Part shown: in pieces, positions 47,587 to 59,690 of the stretch
Position numbering within the stretch: position 1 is the first letter of the stretch
Layout: every line of letters begins with the position of its first letter
DNA from: Diaprepes abbreviatus
Lineage: Eukaryota; Arthropoda; Insecta; Coleoptera; Curculionidae
Assembly: GCA_034092305.1 (NCBI GenBank)
Contig: JASJET010000225.1
Coordinates: 2,028,501 to 2,092,500, forward strand
Length of the DNA: 64,000 nt
Direction: 5' to 3'
The notes under the pieces: model-generated
Database searches by the model: none
What the model saw: only the letters and a program-made list of their open reading frames with translations
Told to the model about the DNA's origin: nothing
Program-made: the position numbers and the translations under genes

Positions 47587-48887
47587 AAGAGTGTTTTTTA
47601 TAGAGGTATAGAACTTTAAGTTGGCAACACTTTTTTAACTGGCGGCCATTTTGTCAGCTGTCAAGTGATTTATGTTTAGTTTGGTTTGGCATTTCAACAT
47701 GAATAGACTGACGCCTGAACAACGCTTCCAAATTGTGCAAATTTATTTTGAAAATCATGGTTCTATTCGAAATACGTATCGCGCACTACGTCCATTTTAC
47801 GGTCAACATAATCGTCCATCAGAGCAATTAATTCGATTAACTATGGAACGTTTTCGCACCACGTTTACTCTAAATGATAATACGCATCCACAGAGACGTC
47901 ATACAGTGCGTACAGAAGAAGTCATTGCTGCTGTAGAGCGTAGCGTAGAGGAAGACCCGAGTCTGTCTATCCGCCATCGTGCACAGGAATTGGATATGTG
48001 TCCATTCACTTTATGGAAGATTTTGCAGAAAAATTTTGGTTTGCATGCTTACAAAATCCAACTCGTGCAAGAATTGAAGCCACACGATCACATAGCAAGG
48101 CGTAGATTCGGTGAATGGGCCCAAAACAAGATTGCCGTTGATCCCGATTTTCATAAGCGAATTTTGTTTAGCGATGAAGCTCACTTTTGTTTGAATGGAT
48201 ACGTCAATAAACAAAACTGCCATATTTGGAGTAATGATAATCCTCAAGTGTATGTTGAGACACCGTTACATCCAGAAAAACTGACTGTTTGGTGTGCTTT
48301 ATGGACTGGTGGAATCATTGGTCCGTACTTCTTTAAAAACGATGCTGGTCAGAACGTTACAGTCAATGGTGACCGCTATAGAGCCATGATTACTGACTTT
48401 TTCGTTCATCAATTGAACAACCATGATGTGCAGGAGCTGTGGTTTCAACAAGACGGCGCAACATGTCACACAGCTCGTGTCACAAGTTATTTATTGAAGG
48501 AAACGTTTGGTAACCGCATAGTTTCACGTTTCGGACCAGTGAATTGGCCTCCAAGATCGTGCGACTTAACGCCGCTAGACTATTTTCTGTGAGGATATGT
48601 GAAGTCGCTAGTCTACGCCGATAAGCCCGAAACGATTGATCACTTGGAGGACAACATTCGCCGCGTTATTGCCGATATACGACCACAAATGTTGGAAAAA
48701 GTCATCGAAAATTGGACCTCCAGATTAGACTACATCCGAGCCAGCCGCGGCGGTCATATGCCAGAAGTCATATTTAAATTATAATGCCAGAAGGTTATCT
48801 TTCGAATAAAGTAAATTTCATATCAATTTAAAAAATTCATCTTTGTTTTATTCCATTTAAAAGTTCTATACCTCTATAAAAAACACC

Positions 48888-48890
<3 letters not shown>
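47587..48890 (+). mobile_element. DD41D transposon, 1,304 bp (copy 2)
   Basis: Ends 'aagagtgtt' and 'aacaccctt', flanked by TA at 47,585-47,586 and 48,891-48,892. Identical length to copy 1. The right TA belongs to a (TA)n microsatellite that begins immediately. Confidence 0.95.
47699..48784 (+). pseudogene. DD41D transposase, one nonsense codon (copy 2)
   Basis: ATG at 47,699 (MNRLTPEQRFQIVQ) is preferred over the in-frame ATG at 47,672, because it matches copy 1's start and begins the conserved helix-turn-helix. Catalytic Asp residues fall at about 159 (SDEAHF), 252 (QQDGATCH) and 294 (LTPLDYF). The only stop is TGA at 48,590-48,592 (codon 298), where copy 1 and relatives have Trp of FLWGYVK. 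The remaining 63 residues to EVIFKL stay open. The break lies just after the last catalytic Asp. Confidence 0.93.

Positions 48891-48978
<88 letters not shown>
48891..48978. repeat. (TA)n microsatellite at the transposon end
   Basis: About 88 bp of TA repeats with one interruption near 48,955, directly abutting the transposon's right end. Confidence 0.97.
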
Positions 48979-50699
48979 ATTTACTTTATCATATCATCTT
49001 ATAAATAAAATTTATTTTATTATCGTTTCAAGTTTTAAAGTTGAAACTGAATTTATTTATAAAATCAATGTTACGTATATATAAATGCAGTTTAATATCT
49101 TTAAAAGCGTTTTCCTGCAGATAGTCGGGTAAATCGGATTAGGGGGACTGAAATACATCCCCCGAGGGGCTCTATTTAGGACAGCTTTTAAAACAGAGGT
49201 CCCAAGGCTGATGGGAAAAGTTAAGTTACTAAATCCGTAGTAATAGATATAGAAATTTGAAATGAGATTTAATTTAGATTGGATACATATATGATTTATA
49301 GAGGTGATCCGGTAAGGAAAAAAAGACAACATTGTAAGTTTATGGAACAAGTCGATTTTCTTTTTGATATATATCGCACTTTATCAGCTATTTCGCCCAA
49401 GTCGTGGGTCGAAAAAGTTGCTTTTCTTAGTAATATAATATTCTATTTTTGTTTAAATTCAATATTTTCTTTAAAATAAGGCTTTTATCCTCGTTATTTC
49501 TACTTTATCGGAACATTGGAATTATAATGCGCATATTTCTCCAAACTAAATTGTTTTTCTTGCAGTAAGCATAAGTCTAGACGTTAAATGTTTAACACAT
49601 TAAATCAAGCTTATCTGAAAATAAATATTATTTTGTCGCATATATTCATCGTACATTTAAGATAACTAATACATAATAGTAGCAAAATGACTATTTACAT
49701 ATCATTCAATTGTTCGGTTAAAACTCACATGCCTCTGTATTAACATGTCAACATAAACACAATATTCGTCTATATAAAAGGATTAATTAACAATGAGATC
49801 CTCCCATAGTAATGAATACCACTTTAATCCAGGTTATTACACGAAATAAATGCACCTCGGAACTAATTCATGAATAAATAATTTTACATTAATACTCGAG
49901 TTTTACTGGTTATTTTGGTGAACTCAATTAATCAATCTATTTCTATTATTAACATCCATGTTTTATGCTTTTAAAATCGGAAATTTAATAATCGAGAACA
50001 GAGATTCTCAAGCTGTGGTAGTCGAACGTATTACTGGTTGTATGCAAAGCTTCTGAAGATGGTACTCAAGAAGACACCGCAATTTTTCTAAGTAAAAAAT
50101 TTAATTTTCGGAAAATTTGCCTCCATCACCAGAAAGAGGAGGAAGAAATCTATATCTCTATGTCTTTAATAAATTTCTTTGAGGGAATATATTTAGCTGT
50201 AAGCTAGTCGGAAAAAGAGTAGTACGCGCAAAAGAGTAACCCACTTTTGGCGAACGCAGTCATGCATGAAAGTTTCCCGACAAAAAATTTTATAAAAACC
50301 TTCAATAAATTTCCAGGAAGAATATGAATAAATATCATAAATGATCCCCATTTAATCTTCTATGAAAGATTTCAGGAAACTAAAAAAAGTACCTGATTAG
50401 TGATTTTTTATGGATATTTTGTGATTACTTGAAGCTTTCACTCAAAGTTTTTGTAAGATTTCAAAACTTTTTCAACAGCTTTCTGTAAGTTTACTGCAGT
50501 TTTTCATGATATATGGGATAGAACAAAATTTAGTTGATAAGTCGGAGATTCCCTAAGCATATAAATATTATTATCAATTGATCTGTAGCTGTGATACTGA
50601 AAAGGTTATTTGAAATAAATTTTGATATGCAGTTCTTCCTAATAGAGAACAATTTTCAACTGCTTGATCAATAGCAGACAAACTGTGGGCCACAACATA
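48979..50699. other. AT-rich DNA, nothing recognised
   Basis: No gene or repeat pair identified; ORFs at 49,057-49,479 lack family character. Confidence 0.45.
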
Positions 50700-51410
50700 A
50701 GAATATGTCAAATATTGAATAATAGTATTTCGTGCGAAAACAAACAGTCTTTCTTAAAGAGCTTATAAAAGGAAGCAAATCTACATTTATTCCGATAGTC
50801 AATATACCCTGAAGACCCTCAGTGATCAAAACGTATCATCTAGATTGGTTTTGAAACATGAGAGTAAACTTTCAACTCTGGCAAAGGGCAATGGAGTTGT
50901 ATTACAGTAGGGCATACCTGGAAATGAAAAAGCATCTTCATATATTGATCTAGAACCAGTCATTGGAGTGCCACGATATGAAGCACTAAAAGCTGTCAAA
51001 CAATGGATCAAAAAAGAGCACTAAAATCACTGAGCAGCCTGACAGAGATTAAACCACTGCAGGCTTTTTATTAGGAATCCTGATCCGAAATTAGCAAGGA
51101 AACTACTCCAATTGAGTGGGAACCATTTAAGACAATTACAGACATAATAATGGAACACATGACCATCATCATGCATCTGAATAAAATGAACCTGTACAAC
51201 GAAGACCTCAGCTGTAGGTCATGTGATCCAACTAAGGAAACGATAAAGCACATCATATGTGACTGCGAGTCACTAGACCGAAAAAGACACCAAATCTTCG
51301 GGTCAACGAACTTGGATCCGAGTAAAATACACACTCACTCTTTAGCGGACTTGTACAAGCTGGTTCAAGAGGCTAATTTAACGGAGTGCTTGTAAGTCAA
51401 TAGTAAGCAT
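50700..51410 (+). pseudogene. LINE RNase H and C-terminal zinc knuckle (second RNase H family)
   Basis: Plus-strand relic: IYSDSQYTLKTLSDQNVSSRLVLKHE (catalytic Asp in SDSQ), VVLQ-stop-GIPGNEKA (family WVPGHSGIPGNE-AD; the final Asp is lost by deletion), YEALKAVKQWIKKEH, LARKLLQLSGNHLRQLQTII, then the open piece 51,150-51,395 with MHLNKMNLYNEDLSCRSCDPTKETIKHIICDCESLDRKRHQIFG, a CCHC-type knuckle. Different in sequence from the family at 5,534-7,040. 3' UTR presumably follows 51,395. Confidence 0.8.
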
Positions 51411-51779
51411 AATAGACCTATACTGGCTGCAGTGCATCCGGCATCAGGACAGACCCAAGAGGAAAAAACAGTGTTTCTTAATTTGAAAAATTTTATGAGA
51501 AAACATGAATTAAAGTGAAAGACGGTCTTATCAATAATATAAAACTCCATGCCTAAATGCTTGGCTGAAACTATTGAAGAATAGGTTAAAGACAGCTGTT
51601 CTGGCTCCCAAGATCTCGAGGCTAAATCTTACAATAATAGAGCTGCTAGAAGAGAGAAGATAAAAGAGTTTAAACATCGGAAAACTTTAAGGAAGTAAGT
51701 AAGCTAGTGACGAAACACATTCAAAAAGATACTGAGAGTACTGTTATTTTTCTCTAGACTAAAGCTTTATTTTTTCAAA

Positions 51780-52500
51780 AGTCAAAATGACTCCAGAAAT
51801 TTAAGCCTCTTGCAGAACAAGGCCATTCCATTCGCATAGCAGTTGTTCCACTCTTTTGGCTACAGGGTCGCATAAATCTCATCCTCAGCTGTGCTCATCT
51901 TCGTGAGGACAGTATCATGTGAAGAGATTCGCCATTACTTGAATATTCCTATATGGGAAACCAAGAAGCCTCTTGTTTTCTTAGAAGAGGCGGTTAAATT
52001 TATGTCGCTTGTCTGAGATCAGGCGTATTCTTCCACCTCAATTTTATCTAATTTGTCCCCAACTCCGGAGCTCCTCTCTTATATTACTTTTTGACGAAGC
52101 CTGAGCCTGCATCTCCTACTCTAGCCACCTCTTCCATGTTAGATCCATCAATAAATCATACAACTGAATCCTTCTCCAGTCGATGTAATCCTTCCTTGTT
52201 GGCTTGTAATTGTCAGTTACTATTTCATAGTTCACTTTAAAGTCATGCCTTGTAGACCTGCAGTCTGTTGGTTTTGATATAGACTCTATTCGAATTATAT
52301 CCAGATTCTTCATATGTCCAACAAATTTTCCAGGTTTGATGTTTTCTGTTTGAAACGGCTTAAGCGTTGTGTACAAGGGTGGAAAGTTCTGCATTGCTGC
52401 TGTGGGGCATGATAGCATAGCCGCCATGACTCGTACACAGGCTAACCTCTGTATTTTTGCAGCTTTCATTAAGCTGCTGCTTGTTGTATCACTGGCCATG
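51780..52500 (-). pseudogene. LINE post-RT region and RNase H start
   Basis: The minus-strand ORF at 52,116-52,499 has AKIQRLACVRVMAAMLSCPTAAMQNFPPLYTTL, KPGKFVGHMKNLD and TRHDFKVNYEIV, the region after reverse transcriptase in RNase H-bearing LINEs. In another frame near 52,150 lies FIDGSNMEE, the RNase H first catalytic motif (family YTDGSKMEE). Decayed sequence with AEDEIYAT, possibly the second motif, follows near 51,890. Orientation is opposite to 50,700-51,410, so the two are separate insertions or one is inverted. Confidence 0.65.
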
Positions 52501-52937
52501 AAACTAAGGAAACATAGGTGACCATGGATTTGATGATCATTTCATATCACGAATCTCAGTCTCAAACCCCAGATTTAACCAAAAATTCTCCGATATGTGG
52601 ATATTCCAGGTCAGTTTTCGGTCTATTATCGCTCTCAGTTGAACCTCTTTGTAAGAGCTCAGAATCATTCCATTTAAAATTAGGGCGTTCATGTTCAAAG
52701 AGTATACCGGTTTTAAACATTGCAGATCAAGTCACTTGCCTAATTAAAACTGATTGTCGGTTATAGAAAAATTATATATTCGAAAAATTTGTTTATTGAA
52801 ACACGGTGATGCCGTTCTATCATAAGCTGTTTATAATGCGAGTAGATATCACCAATCTTGCTACAAATTTTAATGTCCCCAAAGAGAAAATGTTAAGATG
52901 ATTTTGAGTTTTCGTTTTTTAGTAAATAACACGAAAT

Positions 52938-53155
52938 CGGAGGGGCGGATCTAGCCTCTCTTTTTAGGGGAGGGGGAGGCGATATCACAAGTATACGGTA
53001 TGGCTAGCTTAAGCGAGTGGTCGGCCGGAGGGAGGAGGGTATCAGCCCCATTCACTTTCCTTTCCTACTATCACAGACAGAGACAAATCTATTTTTCTAA
53101 ACTCGAAGCACTTGGGGGTGGAGGAGACAATCGCCCCCCTCCTTGAATCCGCGCC
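52938..53155. mobile_element. hAT-like MITE, ~215 bp
   Basis: Begins 'aggggcggatctagcctct' and ends 'gaatccgcgcctg', an imperfect terminal inverted repeat like that of 30,021-31,342. The interior shares 'aaatctatttttctaaactc' and C-rich tracts with that element. A target duplication is not clear (flanks 'cgaaatcg' and 'cgaggatcg'). Confidence 0.7.
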
Positions 53156-54494
53156 TGCGAGGATCGCTTCGTTAGGATTAATATGTAATCCTTCCTCAAT
53201 GCACTAATTATTAATTTGATTTAAGGCAGTTTGCATAAGCCTTGTTATAATCTCTTCAGTTTTGCCTCTAATAATTTTTAATTAAATAGGTTTTACATTT
53301 CGTGTTAAAATTCGCAATTTTGAATACTTTACATGTATAGCTTCAGATTCAGTTTTGAGAGACTCAATAATATGCATAAATATGTACTTTTATGTCTGGT
53401 TCTATTTCGGCATAACTTTTCAGGCATTACCATAATGAATCTGGCACTATATTCCCACCAATCTGTAAGTCACCTCAGTTTTCTCATTTAGATCGTATAA
53501 GCACCGATGGTTATTTTTTATTTCCCAATTCAGCATCTCTTGCATATTTTATATAAACTTTTTTAATCCCAATAAACTTGATATGAACTTATACATAATA
53601 TATAAAATTTCTTACAGAATATATTTATTTTTTTGTTGCCAAAATAACGAGAACAATCACAAAAGAGAATTGCAAAAATGAGACAGTTTTTACAAGTACC
53701 TAGAACAAGATGAAAACGAAAATTATGTTTTTATATTTATTTTTCGTCTGTTACTGATATTAATAAATAGCCCAATCATACTAAAAAGCAAAAAAAAAGA
53801 TTTATCTTAAGTGATCTACATTATTACTATTCTGAAATAGCTCAGTGCCTGTGGGTGGTCATTTTATCCTTTTATATAAAATTACTTTTTGGGACAACAT
53901 ATCTACTGGTGATCTTATAAAAACATCAAAAAGCACAGTTATATTAAACACAAAGCAATTTTAATAATAAGATTGGAAAAAAAAATTAATACCTCAGACA
54001 TGTGTTTTTAAAATTTTAAAGTTGATACGGCGAACGTAAATAATACCTATCTAGTTTCTCTGAAATATATAGGCATTATTCAATTTATCGAACACTTTTG
54101 AAAATATGATATTTCATAATACGAATATCATCCCATCAACAAACCTTCAATACTTATCGAATATCACAGCTATTTTATTATAAATATATGCCATCAATAA
54201 TGTAATATAATCGTCACAGCACCGATATACTATTTACGGCATTTCAGATCATCTGTTTCTCATATTGCACAGGCGAGTAATTTTATGAAAATAGAGCTTA
54301 ATATATGACTGTCATTTATTTTAATTGATATTGTCTGAAATTCGGGAAAAAATGTGACATAATTTGTCTAATGTAAAATAATTGTTTGTAAGCAGTATTT
54401 ATGTAGCATATTTGGAAATACAAAAAGGGAAAATTATATCATTATATAAATTATACTATCGTTTATTTAGAATGTTTTACAGACTGGCCCTCAA
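53156..54494. other. AT-rich DNA, nothing recognised
   Basis: Long A/T stretches without family-like ORFs. Confidence 0.45.
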
Positions 54495-54600
54495 GCTCAG
54501 TCGTTCCCAACCTTATTATAATCACGACCTTTTTTTCAGTTTTTAAAAGTGTCCGCCATCCGCTTTCCCACCCGCCATATTTGATCAATAAAATAAAAAT
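54495..54600. repeat. hAT-terminus-like sequence
   Basis: 'cagtcgttcccaacctt' followed by 'cacgacctttttt' resembles the common hAT terminal repeat CAG-GGTTCCCAA...CGACC, as at 7,620. No transposase is nearby. Confidence 0.4.
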
Positions 54601-54744
54601 GACAAAATATACTTTAGAACTTAATAAAAGTGATGATATTAGTGATTATTGTGATGATTAAGCTTGCATCTGCTTAACCAATTTTCTAATTCTTGGTTGA
54701 GTTTATGTGAAAGCCAACCTCAGATCATGTTGAATATCCATCTT

Positions 54745-55300
54745 AATGAAAGAAAAAGGGGTGGTGATACTAGATCATCGATGCCTAGGTCTCTATTCGG
54801 CCCTTTACATCCCACCATAGCTGCAGGTCATTCGAAACCGATCGCCTTTGCGAATCCAAGAAGCCTCGTTAGTTGAACTTGCCTAACTGCTTCCGGTAAC
54901 AAAATTGTATCACCGAAATATCTCTGTCTCAATCCGTTGAGTGCTTGGCACTCTCTGAGGACATGGTGAACAGTTTCATCCTCCTCTAAACACCATCTGC
55001 ACGTCGAGTCGTCTTCGACACCGATTTTATGAAGATGGCCCCTCAGGTGACAATCCCACCACAATTCGCAGTTCTTTCCTTCTAAAGGAAAGAAGCTTGT
55101 TCCTTAGCACACCTCATTCCAGGAGCTCACCTCCACGATTCAATAAATTTGCTTTCTAGCAACGATTTTCATTCCATTTTGCCAATAGCAATTGGGACAG
55201 GTAGTATTGGTTGGGGTCCATACGGTTCAGTTGCCGAACCCAACTTTGCCAAACGGTGTGCTTCCTCATTCCCACGTATGCCCGAGTGACCCCGGCCAGC
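54745..55300 (-). mobile_element. I/R1-like RNase H LINE, 3' end (copy 3)
   Basis: The minus strand matches the last ~550 bp of 5,534-7,040. The ORF at 54,828-55,064 has CHLRGHLHKIGVEDDSTCRWCLEEDETVHHVLRECQAL, an intact CCHC knuckle, and RQVQLTRLLGFAKAIGFE at the end. The end of RNase H (PGH-GIRGNEEA with KLGSAT) lies near 55,230-55,290. The tail at 54,745 is reduced to a short 'aatgaaag'. 5'-truncated at about 55,300. Confidence 0.85.
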
Positions 55301-55489
55301 TTATGCCTGGCTTTTGCCTTGATCTGCAGAAGAGTTGAAAATGCACTTTGGCAGAGGTATGAAATAAATCATACTAATATTCGAAAAGAAAGCATAGAAA
55401 CTTCAGGATACGAATAACTCAAAACACATCAAAATTAGGGTAAGGATTTTTCTTCAAATATATCGTGCTCTGAGAAGTCATTTCAAAAT

Positions 55490-56045
55490 TCGCCTGAATG
55501 CGGATCAAAAGCAAATGCGCAAACGACATTTGCAGCAATGTTTGGACCGATTCACGAGGGATCCGACTAATTTTGTGCGGTGATTGGTCACCATGAATGA
55601 GATATGGGTCCACCACTACATGCCAGAAACCAAGCAGCAGTCGAAGCAGTGGGTGAAAGCCGGTGGTTCAGCTCCAAAGCAAGCGGAATCGATCGCATCG
55701 GCCGGAAACGTCATGGCCAATGCGTTTTACGATGCTAAAGGGATCCCGTTAATTGATTATCTTGAAAAAGACAGAAAAATTACAAGTGAACCTTCTTGAC
55801 CAACTGGTTGTCAAAATTCGCGAGAAGAGACCTGGCTTGAAGAAGAAAAAAATCATCTTTCACCAGGACAACGCACCTGCTCACAAAAGTGTGTTAGCAA
55901 TGGGAAAATTATGGGATTTAAGGTAGGATGTACTCTACCATCCCCTCTGTTCTCCTAATATGGCAGCCTCAGACTTCCATCTCTTTCCACACCTGAAGAA
56001 ATTTGTTTGTGGAAAGCGCTTCGCCTCCAATTGTAATGGAACAAA
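55490..56045 (+). pseudogene. mariner transposase relic (mauritiana-like)
   Basis: NADQKQMRKRHLQQCLDRFTRDP leads, after one stop, to VTMNEIWVHHYMPETKQQSKQWV, AGGSAPKQAESIASAGNVMANAFYDAKGIPLIDYLEKDRKI, and after a frameshift with deletion LLDQLVVKIREKRPGLKKKKIIFHQDNAPAHKSVLAMGKL and MAASDFHLFPHLKKFV-GKRFAS. In the DD34D triad the first Asp (family TMDE) is Asn, the second (HQDNAPAH) is kept, and the third (SD in ASDFH) is kept. The N-terminal DNA-binding half and the inverted repeats are missing. Confidence 0.93.
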
Positions 56046-56429
56046 TGTTAATTATTTTTCATTGTTCAATGTCAGCTATATTTTGTTAAAATAAATAATT
56101 AAATAATCACTCTGTGAATAGATATTCCGTGGGAACAGGGTAGTTATATTTTTATCACTATCCACGAAAGTCTAAAGGATAAATAAATCAGTTATCGAAC
56201 TTAACTTTTATGATCTTTGTCGTTTAATGTTTTCTTAAAAAAAAATACATAAAGTCAGTTAATTTATGAAGACGTAAAAGACCATCTCTTAGAATTGCCT
56301 ATAAATCCGTCTGTCTAAGTAATCCTGCCCTGGTTAAGTATATAAAACCAGATATGATAAGGGTAGTTTTAACATATAGTATGTGGAATACCGTTAAAAT
56401 GTTTTAAAATATTGAACGATTTTCCCATT

Positions 56430-57545
56430 ATTAGGAAACAAAAGAATGATCAAATAAACTCACTATAATAGAAATATATCATTTGGCCATTTGTAAAAAG
56501 AATACTGAGTAATCACTGTTTTTTCTATTCACAAAAAATAACTAGTTAAGATGTTTATTGCCAAAACAGCCAAGAAAAGTGAATAGTTTTTTTTTACAAT
56601 CTTTAACATATATTCTTTTAGTTATAGAAAGAAATAGAATAGTTTTATTAATTGTGTTTATATAAAAATTATTATTAAGATGCTCACAGATGCCAATTCG
56701 GGAATCAAACATCCGGTATAATACAGCTAACGCCCTCAGTAAGAAAACTCCCAAATCTTCGAACTTTAAGGGAAGAAATTTTCGTTTACCGGGTTCCATC
56801 TTGTAATTTTGGTACAAACTGGAAACAAAGGGAGAGGGGGTGTAAGATTCGAATACACTCTTTTAAGGAATAGTTAATTTTAGTCCCAATCTGAAAGTCG
56901 AATAAGAGTGATCGGTACCATTCTATAAGCCCAGTGCCGTAGTGTATATTTGGCGGGAATGAAGGTTGTCTTTGTTTGATTTGTTTTTGATTTAATTCGG
57001 GAAGTTAAGGGAGTATCATGTGTTATTTTAGTGGGGCATTTCGCGATTTTCATACGGTTCGATTAAGTAATATAAATAGCTGTTTTTCGCGTTTTATTTC
57101 TTTTTTTGTTTAATATTTTATTAAGCTATTTATACGTGTTTTTTCAAAATTGGGTTTTACGTTTTTGGTTAAAATAACGGCCGAGAAGAGCAATTATGTT
57201 AGTTTTCGTAATTGTTATTAGTTTTAAGTTTCTCATTGTAAATAGTTCGTTTTATTCTATTTATTTTGTTAATAGACTAAGTGTTTTGAGAAACTTGTTT
57301 TATTCAATTTAATTAAAACCTTCACGCGAATTAACTTGCGGGCGCGCTGCTGCGGGATCAACAAAGCAAGAGATGTCTACTGACCAACTAATTAGCAGCC
57401 TTTCCTGAGTCCTGAAGATCTGAGTCATGGTTGTGGTAAGCTTTAATAACCGTAGTGTTTGTTACTAAAGCTGCAAGTGAGAAGTTGAACGAACAGACTT
57501 CCAGAGTGTCTTTATTACTGTGATATTTATTTGTAGGTTATTAAA
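56430..57545. repeat. Unclassified 1.1 kb interspersed repeat, copy 2
   Basis: Same-orientation partner of 1-1,115 (see there). Ends near 'tactaattaatatggg'. Non-coding. Confidence 0.6.
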
Positions 57546-57599
57546 ATAGTTACTAATTAATATGGGACAAAAATGATTATAGATAAAGTAATTAACGCT

Positions 57600-57790
57600 A
57601 CCTCAATATGTCATTGGCCAGAGTCTATAATCAAATTCTGTCACACAATGAAGAAGTTGAGAAGGCCCTAGATGAATATTTTAACAGCCTTCCAGACTCT
57701 CACTTCCAAGAAGGAATACTGAAACACTGGACCAAGTATATTGATGTCGAGGGAGATTAAGTAGAAAAATAAAATATCACAGTCTTTCAT
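57600..57790 (+). pseudogene. mariner transposase C-terminal fragment (irritans-like)
   Basis: Plus strand: HNEEVEKALDEYFNSLPDSHFQEGILKHWTKYIDVEGD-stop-VEK. This is the typical end of an irritans-type mariner transposase (SYF-EGI-KL--RW-KCIEL-GDYVEK). A 3' flank 'tttcattgtcaaaccgagaactttt' follows. Only the last ~60 residues survive. Confidence 0.75.
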
Positions 57791-57829
57791 TGTCAAACCG
57801 AGAACTTTTCACCTTGCCGTCGTAAATGT

Positions 57830-57919
57830 AAATTATTCACGATTTTAGGTACAAAATCATTAAATTTAATGTAGAATAGACATTAAATTTGCATTAAATT
57901 TAAGATTATTTTAACAGTG
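57830..57919. repeat. MITE-like TTAAATTTA repeat, terminal fragment
   Basis: Matches the last ~90 bp of the element at 58,647-59,305 (from 'attcacgatttt' to 'ttaacagtg'), in the same orientation. Confidence 0.8.
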
Positions 57920-58227
57920 TAAGATTTGAGACAAAATATTACTATAAATTATGAAAATTAATATTAAAATCCCACCGTAAGTTCAAAACTTCTCAAAATT
58001 TATGTTATAATACTTTTACTTATTTTTTTTGCCCTCAATTTCTATTTGATCAAAAAAACCATGTGATTTGAAGAAAAAATGCTTTTATTTTTTATTGTTT
58101 TTTTTTCTGGAAAATTACTTGAATGTATTTTCTTGGATATAAGTTGCTTAATACAAAATACCCACAACACACATACAAAATATCTAAATATTTAATTTAG
58201 GGTATTTTATAAAATTTTTCGCATTTT

Positions 58228-58440
58228 TTATTTGGCAAATTTGTCGTAAATTCATCACTACCTACTCTTTGTCGTTTATATGCGAATAGCATAGACGGCC
58301 GTGAAAACAAAATCAAATCTGAATCCACCAATCACACGAAAAGAATATTAAGTAATTTTCTAGTCAAGGCTTAAAGAAATGAATCTAGCTTACTATTGGA
58401 TTAGACGTTGATAGCATGGAAGATTTAAGGTGTATTATGA
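58228..58440. repeat. ~210 bp dispersed repeat, copy 1
   Basis: Aligns with 60,703-60,915: 'ggcaaatttg-cg-aaattca', 'tttgtcgtttatat-cgaat', 'aaatcaaatct', 'atctagcttact' and 'ttggattagacgttgatagcat'. Class unknown. Confidence 0.75.
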
Positions 58441-58646
58441 ACCTGTCTGGTCGCAGTTTCTATGGATAAAGCCTTTAGGATTACTTAAATAAATGAGGGA
58501 ACTTTTTAATAGTGTAGTGGCTTTGACGACGTTTTTAAAACAAATTTTTGTTTAAAGACTAATTATGGGAATGGAATTTTTCTACAAATGTACATTACGG
58601 TTAATTAAAAAAAATATACAAATGGTATTAATGAGATCTTATCACA

Positions 58647-59305
58647 CACTGTTAAAAGGAAGTTCGCTAAATGTAAGGTAAATGTGCTTGAACCAAATGT
58701 AATGCATAAAATTTGATAATTTTTACATTAATCTAAATTAAATTATTCCATCAAATTTAATGTAATCATACATTAAATTTAAATTTTCATCGTTACTTTT
58801 TAAGGTAATTATCGACATTAAATATACAGCTAGTGTTCATTGAATTTGATATATGTTATCACATATTTAATCCACCAATATTAATATAAGTTCTAAGAAT
58901 TCTGAAACTACCAGGAACAAGTGGACATTTTTCCCATAGGTAGTGTCCGCTAAAATTGAATCTTTTAAGCAACTTATATCATACTAAATAAAAAGTTCAA
59001 TACAAGTTGCGCCATCTCACGGAATCTGGTGCAATTTATATTGAGTAATAATATAAATTCCTTTATTATTAGGGTATATGTGAATTAATTTTAATGTACA
59101 GAAGTTGAAATATCTTTTTAGTTACTCTACAGCAATTTAAGATACCATTTAATCAAATTTAAAGTCCAACGAACTGATATTTCAATGAATTGGCTTTAAA
59201 TTCAAAGTGAAGGTAAAATATTCACGATTTTTGGTATAAAATCATTAAATTTAATGTAGAATAGACATAAAATTTGCATTAAATTTAAGATTATTTTTAA
59301 CAGTG
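58647..59305. mobile_element. MITE-like TTAAATTTA repeat, complete copy, 659 bp
   Basis: Ends CACTGTTAAAA and TTTTTAACAGTG form inverted termini. The interior matches 15,441-16,166. No target duplication is evident (flanks 'cttatcaca' and 'cagtataac'). Non-coding. Confidence 0.75.
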
Positions 59306-59380
59306 CAGTATAACTAGAATGACCGGTAGATTAAATAAATTTCGCACCAGCCGAATTGTAAGAAATCTAACCCCTTTTTA

Positions 59381-59690
59381 AACAATCAAAATTTCAGTAA
59401 GAAATAAAGAAATCTTTCTGCCGTATTTAAATAGTTTGTTATATACGTAATTCTCCTTTCAGGCAGAGAATATGAAAAATATAAGTACAAACAGTTTATT
59501 TCCTGCAAATATCGCTCTGGTCCTCTCTCCATATGCGTTTCGATCACCTCATGATCTCGTCAGTGGAACTGTATCGGACCGAGAGCAACATTAGCAGGAA
59601 ATAACTGATATATGAACCATATATTTCCATCGAAGTTGGTAGACGGCAGGTGTAATATCCTGCCGACATACCTTGAAATAAGATACATGG
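59381..59690. mobile_element. Ribozyme-bearing repeat, copy 2 (half element)
   Basis: Matches the left half of 26,015-26,553 from 'tttttaaacaatcaaaatttcag' onward at high identity. The segment 59,629-59,674 is inverted relative to 26,265-26,310. The right arm is missing, replaced by unrelated sequence after 'aaataag'. Confidence 0.85.
59527..59568 (-). ncRNA. Hammerhead ribozyme motif, copy in 59 kb repeat
   Basis: Minus strand: TTCCA, CTGACGA, stem II GATC/GATC, GAAACGCATA, TGGAG. Core boxes are intact; helix III (ACGCAU) and stem I each carry one change relative to the right-arm copy at 26,418-26,459. Confidence 0.7.

Noticed and set aside
48011..48247. Minus-strand ORF inside the DD41D transposase
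   Set aside because: Antisense shadow of the transposase gene.
42432..48892. The 42-49 kb interval as one composite transposon moved by its two outer DD41D copies
   Set aside because: Each copy has its own complete ends and TA duplication, and the flanks of the interval do not show a shared duplication beyond TA.
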